Source: Pseudophaeobacter sp965641885 (GTDB lineage Bacteria; Pseudomonadota; Alphaproteobacteria; Rhodobacterales; Rhodobacteraceae). From it: a stretch of DNA of 64,000 nt. Of the stretch, positions 42,750 through 51,099 are shown in pieces. Numbering within the stretch: the stretch's first letter is position 1; each line of letters opens with the position of its first letter. The translations under genes were made by a program, and so were the position numbers. Below the pieces are notes generated by a model, which made no database searches, was not told where the DNA came from, and worked only from the letters and a program-made list of their open reading frames with translations. Location: positions 3,410,001-3,474,000 of the forward strand of contig OZ282574.1 in NCBI GenBank assembly GCA_965641885.1. Direction: 5' to 3'.

Positions 42750-42766
42750 TTCGTTTAACGTACGAA
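42750..42766. promoter_or_regulatory. Inverted repeat, probable IclR operator
   Basis: TTCGTTTAACGTACGAA: arms TTCGT/ACGAA separated by seven bases. It lies between the divergent Rieske and IclR genes and directly after a TTGACA hexamer (42741-42746). This size and arm sequence resemble IclR-family operators. Binding is inferred, not shown. Confidence 0.6.
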
Positions 42767-42855
42767 TAACTCTAAATACGATCAACTCTTGTGGTGTGTA
42801 TCGGCCCTTGTCAAGGCCACGACTTCGTTTTCAAACCTTACAAACGGCCGGACCC

Positions 42856-43659
42856 ATGACCAAACCAGAACAAGATCGCAATATTTCCTCCAGTTTTGCC
42901 AAGGGGCTGTCAGTCCTGGCGGTGTTTGACGCAGAAACGCCCAGCATGACGCTGGCGGAAATCGCCCGCCGAACCGGCCAGGATCGTGCCACCGCCCGAC
43001 GCGGTGCTCTGACGCTGGTTCAGGCCGGCTATCTGCGGCAGCAGGGGCGGATGCTATCGCTCACCCCGCGGGTTCTGGCGCTGGCCGGGGGGTTTTTGCA
43101 GGCCAATGAGTTCGGCCGCAGGGTGCAGCCCGTGCTGAACCAGCATGCCCGCAAGCTCGACACTGAAATCAATCTGGCGATCCTGGATCAGGGCCGGGTT
43201 CTGCTGCTGGCCCAGTCCACCACAGAGCGCGGCCCCGTCACCTACGGCTTCACCGCCGGCGCCCACATTCCTCTGGTCCATACCAGCCTTGGCCGCATGC
43301 TGATGGCCTGCCTGCCGCAGGAAGAGGCCACTGACCTGCTGCGGTCTGCCGACATCCCTCAGCACACGGAACAATCACTGATCGCAGAAAACGCCATCCT
43401 GAAACAGATCGCGCAGGCCCGTACGCAGGGCTATGCGGTCACCGACAGCGAATTTGAACCCGGCATTATCGGCTATGCGGTGTCCCTGTCGCGCCCCGGC
43501 CAAACGCCTGTGGTTGTCGGCAGCTCATCGCCGCGCGGCCTCGGCGATCTGGGCGAGTTGGGAGGCACACCTGCAAGCGAACACGCCGAGCGTCTGTTGC
43601 GGGGCCTGCAGGTCTGTGCCGCCGAGCTGCGCCAGACCGAGGTTGTCGCCGGCCTTTGA
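42856..43659 (+). CDS. IclR-family transcriptional regulator
   Basis: The product is 267 aa from MTKPEQDRNISSSF. It has an N-terminal winged helix-turn-helix (AKGLSVLAVFDAETPSMTLAEIARRTGQDRATARRGALTL) and a C-terminal IclR effector domain (about residues 90-260), with GFTAGAHIPLVHTSLGRMLMA and GYAVTDSEFEPGIIGYAVSL. It probably regulates the divergent Rieske/ligase operon and itself through the 42750-42766 palindrome. Resemblance is to PcaR/PobR-like subgroups that sense aromatic compounds, but this is by eye. Confidence 0.93.
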   Translation: MTKPEQDRNISSSFAKGLSVLAVFDAETPSMTLAEIARRTGQDRATARRGALTLVQAGYLRQQGRMLSLTPRVLALAGGFLQANEFGRRVQPVLNQHARKLDTEINLAILDQGRVLLLAQSTTERGPVTYGFTAGAHIPLVHTSLGRMLMACLPQEEATDLLRSADIPQHTEQSLIAENAILKQIAQARTQGYAVTDSEFEPGIIGYAVSLSRPGQTPVVVGSSSPRGLGDLGELGGTPASEHAERLLRGLQVCAAELRQTEVVAGL

Positions 43660-43920
43660 AACAGGTCTTTGGAACAGATCTTTGGAACGGGCCGCATTGC
43701 GCGTGCCCTCTCCTGCGACCAAGCCAACCAAAGACCCCGCGCCGCAGGTGAGGCGTTTTCAAAAAAACGCGAAGAAAGCTATCCCCCTTGTGCCGCTTGG
43801 AGCGGCGCGAGGCGCAGCGCATAGTCCCTTTGAGCAGCCAATCAAGCGGGCGCCTGACAGACAGGTATCCGACATATAGGCACCTGACAGACGGGCAGCA
43901 GTGAACGAGGACGCAACACG

Positions 43921-44745
<825 letters not shown>

Positions 44746-44935
44746 TCCGCTGCGGCCTTGACGCGCAAGTCAACAGCACGCAACGCAGGCGCGTTTGCAG
44801 CAGTTCCGTCTGAGGTCTTTACAAAAAACTGCGCCTCTGAGACGTTCCCCACCCCTGCAGCTGGGGAACGCCATTGCAAAGCCCGCAGACCCCGCTAGGC
44901 TGTGCCGGATTTCCATTTGATTGCGGGAGCCTTTG

Positions 44936-45319
44936 ATGATGAGACACAGCACACAGGCCAATACACAGGCCACTACACAGGCCAGAACACAGGTCAGAAC
45001 GCGGGCGACCGCGCTCTGCGCTGCGCTGGTGCTTGCGACATTACCACAGGCCAGTGCCGCTCTTGAGACTGCAGAGGCAAAGCAGGTTACTGTTTTGGGA
45101 CGCGCCTGGATTGTTGAACCAGCAGAAGAGGCCCCCGGCTTTTATCGCGCAACCCGGCTTAACAACGAGATGGAACCGTTTCGCCCGCCAGCAGTCCTGA
45201 GTGTGCGACAGGCCATCCGCGCTATCAAAGGCGCCACCGGATGCAGCGCCAATCTCGATACGATCTATCGCACTATTTCAGGCTCATATTACGCCACGCT
45301 GATCTGCCCTCAAAATTAA
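44936..45319 (+). CDS. Small secreted protein of unknown function
   Basis: The product is 127 aa from ATG ATG at 44936; an earlier TTG at 44921 is part of the ribosome-binding region (GGGAGCC). The first 22 residues are a Thr/Gln/Ala repeat encoded by a 12-bp minisatellite. Then comes a signal peptide core (ALCAALVLATLPQASA) with a likely cut after ASA. The mature part (about 80 aa) has two cysteines (GCSANL and LICPQN) and RAIKGATGCSANLDTIYRTISGSYYATLICP, resembling small Rhodobacteraceae periplasmic proteins of unknown role. It is flanked by allE and gap2. Confidence 0.8.
   Translation: MMRHSTQANTQATTQARTQVRTRATALCAALVLATLPQASAALETAEAKQVTVLGRAWIVEPAEEAPGFYRATRLNNEMEPFRPPAVLSVRQAIRAIKGATGCSANLDTIYRTISGSYYATLICPQN
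44951..44998 (+). repeat. 12-bp minisatellite in the leader of the small secreted protein
   Basis: Four 12-base units (ACACAGGCCAAT, ACACAGGCCACT, ACACAGGCCAGA, ACACAGGTCAGA) encode TQAN-, TQAT-, TQAR- and TQVR-type tetrapeptides. They lie immediately before the hydrophobic signal core, so unit changes would alter n-region length without a frameshift. Confidence 0.92.
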
Positions 45320-45436
45320 CAGCGGCGCGCCCTCTGATCCTCCATGGTGCCCGCGCGCCCCTACCAATAGCCCCTTAAACAGATTCCGCTGTGCTGCCTC
45401 ATCGGCGACAAACCGGAGCGCTGGAGACCTGCTGTC

Positions 45437-46423
45437 ATGAAGATCGCAATCAATGGGTTTGGTCGCATTGGCCGCGCCATTCTGCGCCAAATTCTCACCA
45501 CAGCGCGTGGTGACGGCATCGAGGTTGTGCGGATCAATGATATCGCGCCGCTGGAGATGTGCGCCTATCTGTTCCAGTTTGACAGCACCTTTGGCCCCTT
45601 TCCACATCCGGTGACCCACGGCGGCGGCATGCTCTCGGTACTGGGGCGCAGCTTTGCAATGAGCCACCAGGCCGACCTCACCCAGGTGGACCTGACGGGG
45701 GTGGATGTGGTGTTGGACTGCACCGGCATTGCCCGCAGCTCGGACGTGGCGCAACGCGGCCTGCAGGCCGGCGCGGCAAAGGTGCTGATCTCGGGGCCTT
45801 CTCCTGCGGCAGAAATGACCGTGGTTTATGGCGCCAATGAGGCCCAGCTGGGGGGGGCGCAGATTGTATCCAACGCCTCGTGCACCACCAATGGGCTGGC
45901 CCCACTGGTCAAGCTGCTGGACGAGATCGGCGGCATTGAGAGCGCGCATATGACCACCATTCACTGCTATACCAACTCGCAACCCATGGTGGATGCACCG
46001 CGTGGTGATTTTGCCCGCTCGCGCGCAGGGGCCCTGTCGATGGTGCCGACCACCACCTCTGCCACGCATCTGATTGACGAGGTGTTGCCGCATCTGAAAG
46101 GCCGGATAAGTGGCGCCGCCGTAAGGGTGCCTACCGCCAGTGTATCCGCCGTCGATCTGGTGGCGCGGCTGGCAACCCCGATGGATGAAGCTGGCTTTAC
46201 TGCTGCCCTCAGGGCAGGTGTCTCAGCTGCAGAGGTTCTGGGCTGGGCAGAGATGCCACTGGTCTCGTCTGATCTGCGCGCACGCCCTGAATCACTGATC
46301 ATCGCGGCACCGGAAACCCGTCTCGTTGGTGCACAACAGGTACGGGTCTTTGGCTGGTATGATAACGAATGGGGGTTTTCAGCCCGGATGCTGGACGTCG
46401 CACGGCTGATGGCCGCGACCTGA
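45437..46423 (+). CDS. Glyceraldehyde-3-phosphate dehydrogenase-like enzyme (GAPDH paralogue)
   Basis: The product is 328 aa. NAD-binding GINGFGRIGRAILRQ type N-terminus (IAINGFGRIGRA), the catalytic Cys in SNASCTTNGLAPLV, the substrate loop SQPMVDAPRGDFARSRAGALSMVPTTTSA and WYDNEWGFSARMLD at the end. All catalytic positions are present, yet the sequence is diverged from a canonical glycolytic Gap (for example DSTFGPFPHPVTHG). It may be a second Gap, an Epd-like erythrose-4-phosphate dehydrogenase or a related aldehyde dehydrogenase. It is surrounded by purine genes but does not obviously belong to that pathway. Confidence 0.85.
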   Translation: MKIAINGFGRIGRAILRQILTTARGDGIEVVRINDIAPLEMCAYLFQFDSTFGPFPHPVTHGGGMLSVLGRSFAMSHQADLTQVDLTGVDVVLDCTGIARSSDVAQRGLQAGAAKVLISGPSPAAEMTVVYGANEAQLGGAQIVSNASCTTNGLAPLVKLLDEIGGIESAHMTTIHCYTNSQPMVDAPRGDFARSRAGALSMVPTTTSATHLIDEVLPHLKGRISGAAVRVPTASVSAVDLVARLATPMDEAGFTAALRAGVSAAEVLGWAEMPLVSSDLRARPESLIIAAPETRLVGAQQVRVFGWYDNEWGFSARMLDVARLMAAT

Positions 46424-46456
46424 GCAAGCACCGGAACACTGGCCAGACAGCGAGCT

Positions 46457-46528
46457 GCTCCCGCCCGTCGCCCGCGCAGCACAGCTGCTTGGCTCCCGTT
46501 GGGCCCAGCGCCGCGCTTCGCGCGGCGC
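46457..46528 (-). repeat. Dispersed two-hairpin element, copy 4
   Basis: Minus-strand copy. A perfect 9-bp hairpin (46508-46528; arms GCGCCGCGC/GCGCGGCGC, 3-base loop) is followed by TGGGCCCAAC. A second hairpin follows (GCAGC, loop TGT, GCTGC), and the end GGGCGGGAGC is at 46466-46457. Length is 72 bases. Confidence 0.85.
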
Positions 46529-46715
46529 GGATCCAGCCGACAGGATCCAGCCGACACGCCACTAGATTTCACCACCCTCTGAGCATCATCGACTGAGCCA
46601 AGTCCAGCCCCGGAAGCCGCGCCAAGAAGGCAGCATTTCAGAAGTCTGGCACCACCGAAAAACAGGCTTCTTGATGGGCTTTTCTGCCCATCAAGAAACT
46701 ATCAGTAAAATGCAA

Positions 46716-46788
46716 GCGCCGCGCGAAGCGCGGCGCCGGGCCCAACTGATCCGGGCCAATCTTTGATTGCCCCGGATTGGGCGGGAGC
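46716..46788 (+). repeat. Dispersed two-hairpin element, copy 5
   Basis: A perfect 9-bp hairpin (46716-46736, GAA loop) is followed by CGGGCCCAAC. A second stem of 13 bp with one mismatch follows (ATCCGGGCCAATC, loop TTT, GATTGCCCCGGAT), and the end GCGGGAGC is at 46781-46788. This is the clearest copy; it has 73 bases. Confidence 0.88.
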
Positions 46789-46815
46789 CCCCGCCTCAAC
46801 CAGGAACCTAACGCA

Positions 46816-48249
46816 TCACTTGCCGGAAAGACTGCCGTCTCCCTGTCCAGCCATGCCACCAGAGACTTCTTCTGTGGCCTCATCCGCCAGCTCTGCAGGC
46901 AGGACCAGATTCAGAACAATCGCGATCAGCGCCGCAGGCAAAAGCCCACTGGTCATCAGCACTTTCAGAGTATCGGGCAGGTACTGCACCGCGCCGGGCT
47001 CCAGCTGCAGACCAAGACCAACCGACAGCGCGATGGCAAAGATAACCATATTGCGCCGGTTCCAGTCCACATCCGACAGCATCGAGATACCAGCCGCGAC
47101 AACCATACCAAACATCACGATGACACCACCGCCCAGCACCTCAATCGGGATGGTGCGAATAATCGCCCCCACCTTTGGCACCAATCCACACAGGATCAGG
47201 AACAGCGCGCCTATGGTCACCACATGGCGGCTCATCACGCCGGTCATCGCAATCAGGCCAACGTTCTGGCTGAACGAGGTATTGGGCAGACCGCCAAAGA
47301 TACCAGCCACAGCCGAGCCAATGCCATCGGCATATGTCGCCCCCGCGATCTCCTGATCGGTGGCCTCGCGCCCGGCACCGCCCTTGGTGATGCCGCTGAC
47401 ATCCCCCACCGTCTCAACTGCCGAAACAAAGGCCATCAGGCAAAAGCCCAAAATGGCGGCAAAAGACAGCTCAAACCCATATTTAAACGGCACAGGCAAA
47501 GCAAAGCTCGCCGCGCGCGACCAGCTGGTGCCAATGGCATCAAAGGTCACCATGCCCATCATCAGCGCATAGATATAACCCAAGATAAGCCCCAGCAGCA
47601 CCGCCGAGACCGACAGCATGCCGCGGGCAAAGAACTTGAGCCCCAAAGTGGCAAAAATCACCACAAGTGCGGCAGACCAGTTCAGCAATGAGCCATATTC
47701 AGGCGTGCCCATCGCAGGCACCCCGCCCGCGGCGTATTGAATGCCGACCTTGACCAGTGCCAGACCAATCATCGTCACCACCAGTCCCGTGACCAGCGGC
47801 GGCAGCGCAAAGCGGACCTTGCCAATCACCAGCCCCAGCATCCCGTGAAAGATGCCACCAATCAGCACACCGCCATACAAGGCCGCCAACCCATCAACGC
47901 CCTTGCCCGCCACCAGTGGGATCATGATCGGCAAAAAGGCAAACGAAGTCCCCTGCACGATTGGCAAAGCCGCCCCGACAGGCCCCAGCGTCACGGTTTG
48001 CAGCAGGGTCGCAACCCCGGCAAACAGCATCGACATCTGGATCAGATACAACAACTCGGGAAAATCCGGCGAGTTCGAGCCAAAGCCAAACCCGGCCGCG
48101 CCGGCTACGATGATCGCAGGCGTCACATTGGAGACAAACATCGCCAGCACATGCTGGATGCCCAGTGGCACCGCGCGCGCCAGAGGTGGAGTATAATTCG
48201 GATCCCGCAATTGCGCGGGGCTTCCCAAGGAGCCATCGGCCATTTTCAT
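46816..48249 (-). CDS. NCS2-family nucleobase/urate permease
   Basis: The product is 477 aa, with about 12-14 membrane helices. The nucleobase-ascorbate transporter signature QNVGLIAMTG follows the loop FGGLPNTSFS; LPIVQGTSFAFLPIMIPLV is the other family block. It imports xanthine or urate with protons or sodium. It is the last gene of the minus-strand series puuE/uraD-allA-permease, behind a hairpin at 48272-48306. A role in supplying urate or xanthine to the cluster is a contextual inference. Confidence 0.93.
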   Translation of the reverse strand: MKMADGSLGSPAQLRDPNYTPPLARAVPLGIQHVLAMFVSNVTPAIIVAGAAGFGFGSNSPDFPELLYLIQMSMLFAGVATLLQTVTLGPVGAALPIVQGTSFAFLPIMIPLVAGKGVDGLAALYGGVLIGGIFHGMLGLVIGKVRFALPPLVTGLVVTMIGLALVKVGIQYAAGGVPAMGTPEYGSLLNWSAALVVIFATLGLKFFARGMLSVSAVLLGLILGYIYALMMGMVTFDAIGTSWSRAASFALPVPFKYGFELSFAAILGFCLMAFVSAVETVGDVSGITKGGAGREATDQEIAGATYADGIGSAVAGIFGGLPNTSFSQNVGLIAMTGVMSRHVVTIGALFLILCGLVPKVGAIIRTIPIEVLGGGVIVMFGMVVAAGISMLSDVDWNRRNMVIFAIALSVGLGLQLEPGAVQYLPDTLKVLMTSGLLPAALIAIVLNLVLPAELADEATEEVSGGMAGQGDGSLSGK

Positions 48250-48271
48250 TCCCTCATTCTGTTTACGATAG

Positions 48272-48306
48272 TGAAACAGCCGCCTTCTGTCGGGCGGCTG
48301 GTTTCA
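48272..48306 (-). promoter_or_regulatory. Intercistronic hairpin between allA and the permease
   Basis: A stem of about 15 bp (TGAAACAGCCGCC paired with GGCGGCTGGTTTCA, one bulge) has loop TTCTGTCG. It lies between the stop of allA (48319) and the start of the permease (48249). In the minus transcript CTG-TTTCA follows, a weak T-run. It may act as partial terminator or mRNA-stability element that sets lower permease expression. Confidence 0.55.
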
Positions 48307-48318
48307 GATTTGAATTTG

Positions 48319-48816
48319 TCAGGCACGCCCCACCACATAGGCAGTCTCGAACCAGTGTTCCTGCAGATTATCGCCAGCGCCAATTCGGTCAACCACGGCA
48401 AAGAGTCCCGGCGCCTGCAGCGGCGTCAGAACCCCGTGCCAGGTGCCGCGATGGAAATTGATCGCCTGACCGGGCGCGGTCTCAAAGGCCAGCGGCTGGC
48501 CGGGCCTGCCATCCGCATCCGGCGCCACGATCACCAGAAAGCCGTGTTCGCTCATCGGGATAAAGGCCTGGCTGCCCTCGGGGTGACGCTCCATCATCGC
48601 CAGCGGCAGCGGCAAATCGCGCGGCTCGGCCTTGAACAGGCTTAGCCCCGCACGTCCCGCCATGAAGTCCATCTCGGCCCGGTCGTGATAGCGACCGCAC
48701 AATCCCTGATTGATGATCTTGTCCGGGCTCCCCGCTGTGTCCAGCACATCGCCAAAGGGCGCAAAACCCTGCGCTGTAAGTGCCTGGATCAGGATCCTGT
48801 CCTGCGACGGGTTCAT
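48319..48816 (-). CDS. allA: Ureidoglycolate lyase
   Basis: The product is 165 aa, AllA cupin-like fold. Family blocks are GFAPFGDVLDT at the N-terminus, the middle LSLFKAEPRDLPLPLAMMERHPEGSQAFIPM and FHRGTWHGVLTPL near the C-terminus. It splits ureidoglycolate to glyoxylate and urea. Its ATG overlaps the stop of the puuE-uraD fusion (ATGA), showing coupled translation. Confidence 0.95.
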   Translation of the reverse strand: MNPSQDRILIQALTAQGFAPFGDVLDTAGSPDKIINQGLCGRYHDRAEMDFMAGRAGLSLFKAEPRDLPLPLAMMERHPEGSQAFIPMSEHGFLVIVAPDADGRPGQPLAFETAPGQAINFHRGTWHGVLTPLQAPGLFAVVDRIGAGDNLQEHWFETAYVVGRA

Positions 48817-50231
48817 GACGGCACCAGACCGCGCAGGCGGAATTCGGCAATGCGTTCAACCTGTTTGCAGGCCTCAGCAAACTCTGCCGCCTGACCGTTA
48901 CCTATGCGGCGCTCAAAGGCCGCCAGAATAGACGCCTTGTCGTGATCGCGCACCGCAATGATGAAGGGAAAGCCGTGTTTGGCAACATAGCTGGTGTTCA
49001 GTTCCGTGAACCGGGCGCGCTCACCATCCGTCAGCGCATCCAGCCCGGCGCTTGCCTGTTCTGATGTGCTTTCAGCCGTCAGCCGTTTGGCTGCCGCCAG
49101 CTTGCCTGCCAGATCCGGGTGCGCATTCAGCACGCCCAGACGCTCGGCCTTGCTGGCAGAGCGGAACATCCGGCACAGCGCATTATGCACCCCGCCCGCC
49201 GTGTCATGCGCCGGACCCAGCTCCAACCCATGGGCGCGCTCGGCAATCCAGGCCGAGTGCTCAAAGATCCCGCCAAACACCTCGACAAAACGCTCGCGGC
49301 TCATCTGACTGGCGCGCTCCCGGCGCTGGTGCGGATGGATCTTGGCCCAATGCTCGGCAATCTCAATACGGCGCGGACACCAGACCGCGTCAAAGCCCTG
49401 AATGTAGTCGATGAACCTTTTCAGCCCGGCGGCCTTGCCCGGCCGGCCAATCAGGCGACAATGCAACCCGATGCTCATCATCTTGGGCGCGCCGGCGGCA
49501 CCCTCGGCGTAGAGCAGATCAAAGGCATCTTTGAGGTACTGATAGAATTGCTCGCCGGTGATATAGCCCGGTGCTGTGGCAAAGCGCATGTCATTGGCTT
49601 CCAGCGTGTAAGGGATCACTAGTTGGTCGCGCGCGCCAACTTCCAGCCAATAGGGCAGATCGTCATCATAGGTGTCGGACACATAGTCAAAGCCGCCCTC
49701 TTCGGCCACCAGGTGCACCGTGTTGCTGCTGCAGCGGCCCGTGTACCAGCCGCGCGGGCGCTCACCGACCACCTCGGTATGCAGCCGCACCGCCTCCGCT
49801 ATAGCGGCGCGTTCTTCAGCCTCGGACATATCTTTGTGCTCGACCCACTTCAGGCCATGGCTGGCGATTTCCCAGCCTGCCGCCTTCATGGCTGCCACCT
49901 GATCAGGCGAGCGCGCCAGTGCAGTTGCCACGCCATAAATCGTCAGCGGAATACCTGCACGCGTGAACATGTCATGCAGCCGCCAGAACCCGGCCCGGGC
50001 GCCGTATTCATAAATCGATTCCATATTCCAGTGGCGCTGCCCCGGCCAGGGCGCGGCTCCCGCGATATCCGACAGAAAGGCCTCAGAGCCCGCGTCGCCA
50101 TGCAGCGTGCAGTTTTCGCCGCCCTCCTCATAGTTCAACACAAATTGCACCGCCACCCTGGCATCGCCAGGCCAGGCCGCATCCGGCGCCTGCGCCCCGT
50201 AGCCAATCATGTTGCGCGGATATCTGTTCAT
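48813..50231 (-). CDS. Fused allantoinase (PuuE) and OHCU decarboxylase (UraD)
   Basis: The product is 472 aa from MNRYPRNMIGYG (a longer frame to 50264 lacks a ribosome-binding box). Residues about 1-300 are a polysaccharide-deacetylase-type PuuE allantoinase: YEEGGENCTLHGD, ASHGLKWVEH, GWYTGRCSSNT, DTYDDDLPYWL. Residues about 315-470 are a 2-oxo-4-hydroxy-4-carboxy-5-ureidoimidazoline decarboxylase: FGGIFEHSAWIAERA, LNAHPDLAGKL, LTDGERARFTELNTSYVAKHGFPFIIAVR. One polypeptide thus makes S-allantoin from OHCU and opens its ring. Stop overlaps allA start. Confidence 0.95.
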   Translation of the reverse strand: MNRYPRNMIGYGAQAPDAAWPGDARVAVQFVLNYEEGGENCTLHGDAGSEAFLSDIAGAAPWPGQRHWNMESIYEYGARAGFWRLHDMFTRAGIPLTIYGVATALARSPDQVAAMKAAGWEIASHGLKWVEHKDMSEAEERAAIAEAVRLHTEVVGERPRGWYTGRCSSNTVHLVAEEGGFDYVSDTYDDDLPYWLEVGARDQLVIPYTLEANDMRFATAPGYITGEQFYQYLKDAFDLLYAEGAAGAPKMMSIGLHCRLIGRPGKAAGLKRFIDYIQGFDAVWCPRRIEIAEHWAKIHPHQRRERASQMSRERFVEVFGGIFEHSAWIAERAHGLELGPAHDTAGGVHNALCRMFRSASKAERLGVLNAHPDLAGKLAAAKRLTAESTSEQASAGLDALTDGERARFTELNTSYVAKHGFPFIIAVRDHDKASILAAFERRIGNGQAAEFAEACKQVERIAEFRLRGLVPS

Positions 50232-50423
50232 GGCCTGCGTCTCTTTCTTTCCCAATGCCCGCATCGCCCTTTAAGGCACGCGAATATTCCCTATTCTATC
50301 TTGCTATTGCAAAAGATGTCGCTTCGCTTTCAAATTTTCCCGAATACACTGTCAAAACGCCCCCATTTGCGGCGATCGTCAAACTGGTGCAGGTAAAAGC
50401 AGCACAACAAAAGGATCCCCGAT

Positions 50424-50780
50424 ATGAGCGGCTATCTGACGACCCATGTTCTGGATACGGCCCGGGGCTGCCCCGCGACCGATCTGCCCATCACCCTCTT
50501 TCGTATTGAAGGCGCGGCCCGCCACAAACTGGTCGAGATGACCACCAATGCCGATGGCCGCACCAACAGCCCGATCCTGCCCCAGGCGGATTTTGTTCCT
50601 GGAACCTATGAGTTGGTGTTCCACGTCGGCAACTACCTGCACGCCAGCGGCCAGGCCGGTGCAGATCCGCTGTTTCTCGATGAGGTGCCCATTCGCTTTG
50701 GCATGAGCGATGCTGCGGCGCATTATCACGTCCCCCTGCTGCTCTCGCCCTTTGGCTACTCCACCTATCGCGGCAGCTAG
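50424..50780 (+). CDS. uraH: 5-hydroxyisourate hydrolase
   Basis: The product is 118 aa, transthyretin-like. N-terminal HVLDTARGCPATDLP and C-terminal YRGS signatures are intact; the catalytic His and Arg residues are in these segments and in HYHVPLLLSPFGYSTYRGS. It hydrolyses 5-hydroxyisourate, the product of PuuD, to OHCU. No signal peptide is visible, so it is cytoplasmic. Divergent from the puuE-uraD operon with a 193-base gap in which a shared promoter would lie. Upstream box AAGGATCCCCGATATG. Confidence 0.96.
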   Translation: MSGYLTTHVLDTARGCPATDLPITLFRIEGAARHKLVEMTTNADGRTNSPILPQADFVPGTYELVFHVGNYLHASGQAGADPLFLDEVPIRFGMSDAAAHYHVPLLLSPFGYSTYRGS

Positions 50781-50836
50781 CCCCGCGCCGGCCCCCTTCT
50801 CGCCAGCCCCTTCTCACCGTCCCAGTTTTGAACGGG

Positions 50837-51070
50837 TCAAGGGCGGCGCAGCCGCCGAGCTCTGCCCGGCCTGCCCTTGAGGCGGTCAAAACTGTACTAA
50901 ACTTGTCATGGCGCCTTCAGGGGCAAATCCCCCTGAAGCGCCTCTCAGCAGGTTTTCTTACTTTCTTTCTGCGCCGTGCAGCGGCGCTTTATCTCCTTGT
51001 TTGCGCCGCAAAGCGGCGCTGGACCCAACGCAGGAGCGGGCCCGTCAGGGCATGCACCCGGGGCGGGAGC
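50837..51070 (+). repeat. Composite intergenic element, copy 2
   Basis: Same order as copy 1 at 20124. Inverted arms TCAAGGGC/GCCCTTGA (50837-50844, 50873-50880) enclose GGCGGC GCA GCCGCC. GAGGC, a long CTTCAGGGG/CCCCTGAAG hairpin and a pyrimidine-rich tract (CTCTCAGCAGGTTTTCTTAC) follow. A short hairpin (50971-50987) and the two-hairpin element come last. Length is about 234 bases. Confidence 0.65.
51003..51070 (+). repeat. Dispersed two-hairpin element, copy 6
   Basis: A 7-bp hairpin (GCGCCGC, loop AAA, GCGGCGC; 51003-51019) is followed by TGGACCCAAC, a spacer and GGGCGGGAGC at 51061-51070. The core differs by one base (GGACCC) from other copies; the second hairpin is weak. Confidence 0.75.
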
Positions 51071-51099
51071 TCCCCCTTGTTTCTTTGCTCCAACACCAG

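Larger units (their letters stand above)
46424..46815. other. Intergenic stretch of 392 bases with two opposed repeats
   Basis: No gene is supported. The stretch contains a minus-strand copy (46457-46528) and a plus-strand copy (46716-46788) of the two-hairpin element. Between them is a hairpin (TTCTTGATGGGC ... GCCCATCAAGAA, about 46670-46698), which is a perfect 12-bp stem with loop TTTTCT and may terminate the permease transcript. Confidence 0.7.
50781..51099. other. Intergenic stretch of 319 bases carrying a composite repeat
   Basis: No gene. Contains the second composite element (50837-51070) and, flanking it, a 9-bp outer inverted repeat CAGTTTTGA/TCAAAACTG (50823-50831 with 50886-50894). 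A further hairpin GCGCCTTCAGGGG/CCCCCTGAAGCGCC lies around 50912-50942. Confidence 0.75.

Noticed and set aside
43781..43850. GC hairpin (GCCGCT...AGCGGC) between the IclR gene and allE, considered as an eighth copy of the repeat
   Set aside because: It lacks the GGGCCCAAC core and the GGGCGGGAGC end, so it is not assigned to the family.
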